DNA of 64,000 nt from Rhodococcus sovatensis. GTDB taxonomy: Bacteria > Actinomycetota > Actinomycetes > Mycobacteriales > Mycobacteriaceae. The notes beneath the pieces are model-generated. The model was not told where the DNA came from. It did not search any database and was given only the letters and a program-made list of their open reading frames with translations. Below are positions 54,301 through 63,300 of the stretch, piece after piece. Within the stretch, counting starts at the first letter, position 1. Every line of letters begins with the position of its first letter. The position numbers and the translations under genes are program-made. The DNA lies in contig NZ_CP147846.1 of the NCBI RefSeq assembly GCF_037327425.1, positions 1 through 64,000 on the forward strand. Reading direction: 5' to 3'.

Positions 54301-57300
54301 CGCGGTCTCCGACCTGGACGCCGCGTTCGATGAGTATGTGGGCCAGTGCGTTTGCGCGGATGTCGATCGTTGTGTACGACCATTGCGTCTGTGTGTCGTC
54401 GGTGACGGCGACGGCGTTGGGGGTGCGGGTGGTTTGGGTGCGGATGAGTGTGTCGAGGGTGGTGTTGGGGGTTGGTTGTGTGGGTCCGGTGGACCAGTGT
54501 GCGAGTTGTTCGTGATCGGAGTCGGTGTGTAGGGGTAGGGCGGCGATGCGGGTGTGTGGTGCTGTGGCGAGGGTGTTCAGGGTGGTGTCGAGGAGTGTGG
54601 TGAGGGTGGTGATGGTGTCGTGGGTGATGCGGTGTGGTTGGTAGGACAGTTCGATGGTGATGTGGGTGGGTGTGGGCAGGATGCCGAGGGTGAGGGGGTA
54701 GTGGGTGGAGTCGTGGATGTCGACGTCGGTGAGGGTGAGGTCGTTGTTGTGTGCTGTGTTGTCGTCGTCGATGGGGTAGTTCTCGTAGACGAGGAGGGTG
54801 TCGAAGAGTGCGGGTAGGCCGGTGAGGTGGTGTAGGTCCGGTAGTGGGGTGTGGTGGTGGTCGAGGACGGTGGTGTTGTGGTGGTGGATTTGGTCGAGGA
54901 GTTCGCCGGCGGTGGGGTTGTTGCCGAGGTGGGCTGGGGTGGGGATGGTGTTGAGGAACATGCCGACGGCGGTGTCGATGCCGTCGATGTGGGCAGGTCG
55001 TCCGGAGACGGTGGTGCCGAAGGTGATGGTGGGTTGGCCGGTGATGGCGCCCAGGGTCAGTGCCCAGGCGGTGTGGATGACGCTGTTGAGGGTGGCGCTG
55101 TGGGTGCGGGCGAGTGTGGTGAGTTGGTGGGTGAGGGTGGTGTCGATGGTGTAGGTGAGTTCGGTGGGTAGTTCTGTGCTGCTGGTTTCTGTGCTGGTGC
55201 TGGTGCTGGTGGTGGTGTCTGGTGTGGTGGCGATGAGGGTGGGTTCGGTGACCTCGGCGAGGGCGGTGGTCCAGGTGTCGAGTGAGGTGGTGTGGTCGTG
55301 GTGGGTGAGCCAGTTGAGGAAGGTGGGGTATGTGGGGTCGGGGTGTGCGGGGGTGGTGGGGTTGTTGTAGGCGCGGAGCAGTGTGGCGATCAGTGGCGGG
55401 GTGGACCAGCCGTCGGTGATGGCGTGGTGGATGGTCAGGATCAGGGTGTGGTGCTGCGCTGCGGTGGTGACCGCGGTGACGCGCATCAACGGTGCTTCGT
55501 CGAGCGCCATCGGGATCGCCCGGTCTGCGTCGAGGATCGCCGCGATCGCGGTGGTGTTGTCGGTATCGAGAGTGATGTGGGACAGGGTGATGGTGGCGTG
55601 GGTGGGGATGACGGCGACGTAGTCGCCGTTCGCGGCTGGCGTGATCGCGGCCTTGAGATTGGGGTGTGTGTCCGTAAGTCGCGTGAGGGCGGTGCGTAGT
55701 CGGTCCAGATCGAGCGGTCCGGTCACCGTCACCGCAGTGTGGGTGAGATAGACGTCGGTACCGGTTACAGCCCCGAGGAGCGACTCGAAGACCATGCCGT
55801 GTTGCAGCGGCGTCAAAGGTTGGACGTCGGTGATCTCGCCGTATCGGTGTTCCCAGGTGGCGAGGTCGTTGTAGGTGAGGTCGGTGGCGGTGAAGTCGGT
55901 GAGGGATCGGCGTGTGCGGCCTGCCCCTGCGCCTGTGGTGTAGGCGGCGAGTGTGTGCAGGGCGGTGGTCCACAGTTGGACGAGTTCGTGTGCGTGTTCG
56001 CGGGTGAGGATGTTTTGGGCGTAGGCGAAGGATCCGTCGAGGATGGTGGCGCCGTCGGTGTTCGACACTGCGGCGATGTTGATGTCGATCACTGCTGCGG
56101 CGGGGAGTTCTGGGGGGAGGTGTCCGCGGATGCCGGGGATTTCCGGTGCACTTGCCCACGACCGGTCGCCGGCTGTGCTGGTGGTGAAGGTGCCGAGGTA
56201 GTTGAATCCGATGTCGGGGGTGGTCGTCGGTAGGGCTACGTCGGGGTTGAGGTGGGTGAGTATGCCGTGGCCGATGCCGCGGTCGGGGATGCGCGCGAGT
56301 GTGTCTTTGATGCGTAGTACTGCGTCTGCGGCGAGGGTGGGGTCGGTGACTGTGGTGTTCGGGTCGAGGTCGGTGAGGTCGGCCAGGAGTGGGTACCAGG
56401 TGGTGAACCAGCCGATCGAGCGTGAGAGGTCTGCCCCGGGGACGAGTGTTTCTTGGCGGCCATGGCCTTCCATGCCGATGGTGATCGGGAGTGGTTCGAG
56501 GCCGCGGCGTGCGCGCCACGCGCCGGTTGCGGCGGTCAGTGCGGTGAGCAGGATGTCTTCGACGCTCGCGGTGAGTGTGGTGGTGACGTCGCCCAGAAGG
56601 GTGGCGGTGAGGTCGGCGGGAACGGTGAGGTGGATCTGTCCGGTCGTGGCGTGGTTGTCGCGCTCGGGGTCGATGCTGCGGTCGCCGAAGAGGGGGTGTG
56701 TGGCGTCGGCGACGGTGGTCCAGTGCTCGAGCTGGTCGGTGAGATCGCGGTCGTGTGCGCGTTCGGTCAGTGCGTGGGTCCAGGTGGTGATCGAGGTGCC
56801 TGCCGGTAGCAATTCGGTTGTGGTGGTGCCGGTTTCGAGTGTCCAGGCGTGCGCGAGGTCGTCTTCGAGGATGCGCCAGGAGACACCGTCGACGGCGAGG
56901 TGGTGGACGACCATGACGAGCCGGCCGGTGGTGTCACCCGAGTTGGTGTCGTCGGAGTGGGTGCACCACATGGCGCGCCACAAAATCCCGTTCGTCGGGT
57001 CGACCTGATCGGACATTCGGGTGACGAGATCGTCGACTGTCCTCAGCCACTGCGGGCTCGACCAACCATCCGATACCGTCAGCGATTCGATCGGCGGTTC
57101 GACCGTTGTGGAGGGAAGCGTGAACTCCCAGGTCTCGGAGCGGCGAATGCGAGCTCCGAGCGTGGGGTGGGCTGCGGCGATCCGACTGAGGATTCGTTGG
57201 AGGGTGTCGGTGGTGAGGTCGGGTGGGGTGGTGAAGACGAAGGATTGGGTGAAGTGGTCGAAGCCGGGTCGGCTGTGGTGGTGGGCGGCGATCGGTAGTA

Positions 57301-60300
57301 GTGGTGCGGTGGTGACGGCGGTCGGGCCGGATTCGGTGTGGGTGCGGGTGTCGGCGATTTTTGCCAGGGCTTTGATGGTGCGGTGGGTGAATATTTCGGC
57401 GGCGGTGATGGTTATGGCGGCGCGGCGGGCTCTGGTGACGACTTGGATGGAGGAGATGGAGTCGCCGCCGAGGCGGAAGAAGTCGTCGTCGATCGATAGT
57501 TCGGTGTCGGTGGGGAGGTGCAGGATGTCGGTGAACACGGTGGCGAGGGTGGTTTCGGTGACCGTGGTGGGGTGTTGTCCGCCGGCCAGTGCCCCGGTGA
57601 GGTCGGGTGTGGGGAGGTTGCGGCGGTCGAGTTTGCCGTTGGGTGTGGTGGGGATGGTGTCGATGGGGACGAACACGGTGGGGACCATGTAGTCGGGTAG
57701 TCGGTCGGTGAGGAAGGCGCGTAGTTCGTCGGGATCGACGTCGGTGCCGGTGTGGTAGGCGGCGAGATATTTTCCGGTGCCGGCCGGGTGTTCGGCGGCG
57801 ATGACGATGGCGGTCGATACGGCGGGGTGCTGTTCGAGGACGGTGCGGATCTCGTCGAGTTCGATGCGGAAGCCTCGGATCTTGACCTGATCGTCGGAGC
57901 GCCCGAGGTAGTCTAGGTGTCCGTCGTGGTTCCAGCGGACGAGATCGCCTGTGCGATAAAGGCGTTGACCCGAGCCGGTGGGGTCGGCGATGAAGCGGGT
58001 GGCGGTGAGGTCGGGTCGGGCGATGTAGCCGTCGGCGAGTTGGGTGCCGCCGAGGTAGAGCTCACCGGTGACCCCGACCGGAACCGGCCTGAGCCACGAA
58101 TCCAACACCCGCACGTGCGTGTTCGCGACCGGTGTGCCGATGGGCACGGTCACCGCATCGGCGAGGGAGTCTGCGTGGACGGGTTCTGCGGTGACGTCGA
58201 CGGCGGCTTCGGTGGGGCCGTAGAGGTTGTGCAGGTCGGCACCAGCGAAGAGTCGGTCGGCGGCGGCGGCGTTGGGGGCGGGGAGGGCTTCGCCGGAGAA
58301 GAACACCCGCCGCAGCGATGCCAGCCGGTCGGGGTCGGGGGCGGAGGTGAGGAATGCGCCGAGCATGGCGGGGACGAAGTGCAGGACGGTGATCTGGTGG
58401 CGGTCGATGATGTCGGCGAGATACGAGGGGTCTTTGTGGCCGCCGTCTGTGGCTATGACGAGGGTGGCGCCGACGACGGCGGGGAGGAAGAATTCCCAGA
58501 CGGAGACGTCGAAGACGGCGGGGGTTTTCTGCAGGATCCGATCACCGGCGCTGATTCGGTAATCGGTGGCCATCCAGGTGAGGCGGTTGATGATCGCTCG
58601 GTGGGAGATGGTGACGCCTTTGGGGCGTCCGGTGGTGCCGGAGGTGAAGATGACATACGCCGTGTCGGCGGGGGTGAGGGTTCGTGTCAGGACCGGCGGG
58701 GTGGCCTCGCCTCGTGTCAGGCGTGCCGATACCGCGGGGTCGTCGAGGAAAGTGCGGGTGATCACCACAGTGGGGGTTGCATCGTCGAGGATGTGCCCGA
58801 TTCGCTCATCCGGATATTCCGGATCCACAGGCACATACGCTGCCCCGACTCGGATGACCGCGAACAACGCGGTCACCAAGTCGACACTGCGGGGTAGGAC
58901 GACCGCGACCCGGTCCCCTATGTGTACTCCGTGCTCGAGCAGGACATGCGCGAGCGCGTTGACCCGCGCGTCGAATTCGGTGTACGTCCACTCGGTTCCG
59001 GTGTCGTCGATGACCGCGACCGCATCCGCGGACACCGCCACTTGACGTCGAATCACCGCATCGACCGTCGAATCCGCCACCGACACAACCGGACCCGTCG
59101 AGAGTGTGGAGATGTGTTCCGAATCGGCGGTGGGCAGGGCATCGAGTGCTGCCAGTCGTGTGCCTGGTGTGGCGACAAGGGTTTTCAGGACGCGTTCGAA
59201 GGTTGCGATGAATCGGTCGATGGTGGCGGGGTCGAACAGTTCGGTGGCGTAGGTGAGGTAGCCGACCATGCCGGTGGGGGTGTCCGTGATGTCGAGATCG
59301 AGGTCGGTCTTGACTGCGCCGAGCGCGGCAGGCCCGATATTGGTGACGTTAATACCGGGTAGGTCCAGTGTGGTTTCGCCGTCGGTGCTGTTGTGGGTGA
59401 GGAGGATTTGGAAGAGGGGTGTGCGGTTGGTGGTGCGGGGTGTGTTGGTGGTGCGGGTGATGTGTTCGAAGGGTGCGTGTTGGTGGGCGAATGCGTCGAG
59501 GACGGTTCGGTGGGTTTGGGTCAGTTGGTCGGTGAAGGTGTTGTTCGGGTCGAGGTGGTGGCGTAGGGGGAGGGTGTTGACGAAGTAGCCGATGAGGTTG
59601 TGCAGTCCGTCTTCGGTGCGTCCGCCGACGGGGGAGCCGATGACGATGTCGGTGCCGGCGCCGAGCAGTGATGCGGTGATGGCGGTGACGGTGTGGGTGA
59701 GGGTGAACATCGTGACTCCGCTGTTCGCGGCGATGGTGCGGGCTGCGGTGGTGGTGGTGTGGGGGTCGATGGTGAAGGTGAGGTCGGTGCCGTGTTGGGT
59801 GGGTTGTGTGGGGCGGGGGTGGTCGAGGGTGATGATCGGTTCTTCGGGGGCGTCGGCGAGGGTGGTGCGCCAGTACTCGAGGTGGCCGGCGAGTTCGGAG
59901 GTGGGGTCGGCGGCGTCACCGAGGGTGGCGCGTTGCCAGGTTGCGTAGTGGGCGTAGGTCACCGGTCGTGGCGGCCAGGTGGGGGCGGTGCCGGCCTGTC
60001 GTGCGGTGTAGGCGGCGGCGAGGTCGGCGATGAGGGCGGGGGTGGACCATTCGTCGATGGCATGGTGGTGCGCGATCAGAGCGATCGTCCAGTGATCCTC
60101 GGCGGTCCCGTGATCGGGTGCGGTCCGGAAGACGGCGACGCGGAGGGGGAGGTCGGCGGCGAGATCGAATCCGGTGGCGATGAGGGCATCGATGTGGGTG
60201 TCGACGTCGGTGGGTGTGCTGTGCCGCATGTCGGTGATCTGGATCGAAAGTCGTTCGGTGACGTGTGCGGGGTCGACGATGTGTTGGGTGAGGGTGCCGT

Positions 60301-63300
60301 CGTGTTCGACGAGCAGGGTGCGGAGGGGTTCGTGGCGGGTGATGAGGTCGCCGATGGCGGCGGTGAAGGCGGCGGTGTCGAGGTCGCCGGTGAGGGTCCA
60401 GATCGTGGGTACGACGTATTGGGCGGCGGGTCCGCCGAGTTGGTCGATGACCCAGAGTGCTTGTTGGCCGTAGGAGGCGGGGATCGGGTCGGGGACCGTG
60501 ATGTCGGTGATCCGTACTCGCGGGAGGTGTCCTGCGGCGGCGACGTCGTCGAGGGCGTCGAGGGTGGTGTCGATGAGGTCGGCGAGGCCGGCGATGGTGG
60601 GGGTGGTGAACACTTCGCGCAGGGTCAGGGAGGTGCCGAGTTCGGCGTTGATACGGGCCGCGACGCGGGTCGCGGTCAGGGAGTGCCCACCGAGGCGGAA
60701 GAAGTGGTCGTCTGCGGTGAGTGTGGTGTCGTCCGCGAGTCCCAGGACTTCGTGGAACAGTCGCCCGAGTGCTTTCTCCGCATCGGTGTCGAGTTCCTGT
60801 CCGCCGGTGAGGGCGGTGGTGAGGTCGGGTGTGGGGAGGTTGCGGTGGTCGAGTTTGCCGTTCGGGGTGGTGGGGATGGTGTCGATGGGAATGAACACGG
60901 TGGGGACCATGTAGTCGGGTAGCCGGTCGGTGAGGAAGGCCCGCAGTTCGGCGTCGGTGACGTCGGTGGCGTGGTCGCTGGTGGTGCTGGTGTGGTAGGC
61001 GGCGAGGTATTTTCCGGTGCCGCTGGGGTGGTCGGCGGCGGTGACGACGGCTCTGGTGACGGCGGGGTGTTGTTCCAACACGGTGCGGATGTCGTCGAGT
61101 TCGATGCGGTAGCCGCGGATCTTGACCTGATCATCGGTGCGGCCGAGGTAGTCGAGGTGTCCGTCGGTGTTCCAGCGGACGAGATCGCCTGTGCGGTAGA
61201 GGCGTTGGCCTGAATTGGTGGTGGGGTCGGCGATGAAGCGGGTGGCGGTGAGGTCGGGTCGGGCGATGTAGCCGTCGGCGAGTTGGACGCCACCGAGGTA
61301 GAGCTCACCGGTGATGCCTGCGGGGACGGGTCGTAGCCAGGGGTCGAGTACGAGTGTGGTGGTGTTGGTGATGGGGGTGCCGATGGGCACGCTGGTGCCG
61401 TAGGTGTGTGTGGTCGTGCCGGTGCCGGTGCCGGTGTCGGTGTCGGGGTGTGTGGGGTTGAGGTGGTGTCCGGTGGTTTCGACGGCGGCTTCGGTGGGGC
61501 CGTAGGTGTTCCAGATGTGTACGGCGGTTCCGGTGTCGGTGAGGGTGGTGGCGAGGGTGGTGGGGAATGTTTCGCCGCCGAGGGCGAGGTGGCGTAGGGG
61601 TGTGTTGTTCAGGTCGAGTCCGGCGTCGAGCATGGCTTGGGCCATGGTGGGGACGAGTTCGACGAAGCCGATGGGTTCGGTGTGGAGGATCTCGGTGAGG
61701 TAGTGGGGGTCTTTGTCGCCGCCGGGGCGGGTGAGGCGGATGGTGGCGCCGATGGTGAGGGGCCAGAAGAATTCGGGGACGGAGACGTCGAATCCGATGC
61801 TGGTTTTCTGGAGGACGCGGTCGCCTTCGGTGAGGGGGAAGACTGTTTGGCGCCAGGTGATGAGGTTGATGATGGCTTGGTGGGAGATCATGACGCCTTT
61901 GGGGCGTCCGGTGGTGCCGGAGGTGAAGATGACGTACGCGGTATCAGCGGGTGTGAGTGTGGAGTCGGTGAGTGTGGTGTCGGGGGTTGGGGATTGGTGT
62001 AATGCGGTGGTGGTGACGACGGTGTCAGCGTCGAGTGCTTTGTGGTGGTGGGTGTGGAGGTCGATGGTGGTGATGACTGCGAGCGGGGCAGAGTCTTCGA
62101 GGATGTGGGTGATGCGTTCGGTGGGGTAGTCGGGGTCGATGGGGACATAGGCTGCGCCCGCGCGTATCACCGCGATGAGTGCGCTGACGAGGTCGATACT
62201 GCGTGGAAGCATGACCGCGACACGGTCGCCCCGACGCACGCCGAGTCCCGCTAGATGAGTGGCCCATGCCTGTGCTCGCGTATCGAGGTCGGCGTAGGAG
62301 ATGGTGGTGCCGTCGTCGTCGGTGACGGCGACGGCGTGGGGTGTGTGGGTGGTTTGGGTGCGGATGAGTGTGTCGAGGGTGGTGTTCGGGTTCGGTTGTG
62401 TGGGTCCGGTCGACCATCGTGCGAGTTGTGTGTGGTCGTGGTCGGTGAGGAGGGGGATGGCGGCGATTCGGGTGTGTGGTGCGGTGGCGAGGGTGCGGAG
62501 GGCGGTGTCGAGGAGGGTGGTGAGGGTGGTGATGGTGTCGTGGGTGATGCGGTGGGGTTGGTAGGACAGTTCGATGGTGATGTGGGTGGGTGTGGGCAGG
62601 ATGCCGAGGGTGAGGGGGTAGTGGGTGGAGTCGTGGATGTCGACTCCGGTGATGGTGAGGTCGTGGTGTGTGTCAGTGTCGTCGTCGATGGGGTAGTTCT
62701 CGTAGACGAGGAGGGTGTCGAAGAGGGCAGGGAGGCCGGTGAGGTGGTGTAGGTCCGGTAGTGGGGTGTGGTGGTGGTCGAGGACGGTGGTGTTGTGGTG
62801 GTGGATTTGGTCGAGGAGTTCGCCGGCGGTGGGGTTGTTGCCGAGGTGGGCTGGGGTGGGGATGGTGTTGAGGAACATGCCGACGGCGGTGTCGATGCCG
62901 TCGATGTGGGCAGGTCGTCCGGAGACGGTGGTGCCGAAGGTGATGGTGGGTTGGCCGGTGATGGCGCCCAGGGTCAGTGCCCAGGCGGTGTGGATGACGC
63001 TGTTGAGGGTGGCGCTGTGGGTGCGGGCGAGTGTGGTGAGTTGTTCGGTGAGGGTGGTGTCGATGGTGTAGATGTGTTCGATCGGGTGCGCTGTGTCGGT
63101 GGTGGTTGTGCTGGTGGTGGCGATGAGGGTGGGTTCGGTGACCTCGGCGAGGGCGGTGGTCCAGGTGTCGAGTGAGGTGGTGTGGTCGTGGTGGGTGAGC
63201 CAGTTGAGGAAGGTCGGGTATGTGGGGTCGGGGTGTGCGGGGGTGGTGGGGTTGTTGTAGGCGCGGAGCAGTGTGGCGATCAGTGGCGGGGTGGACCAGC

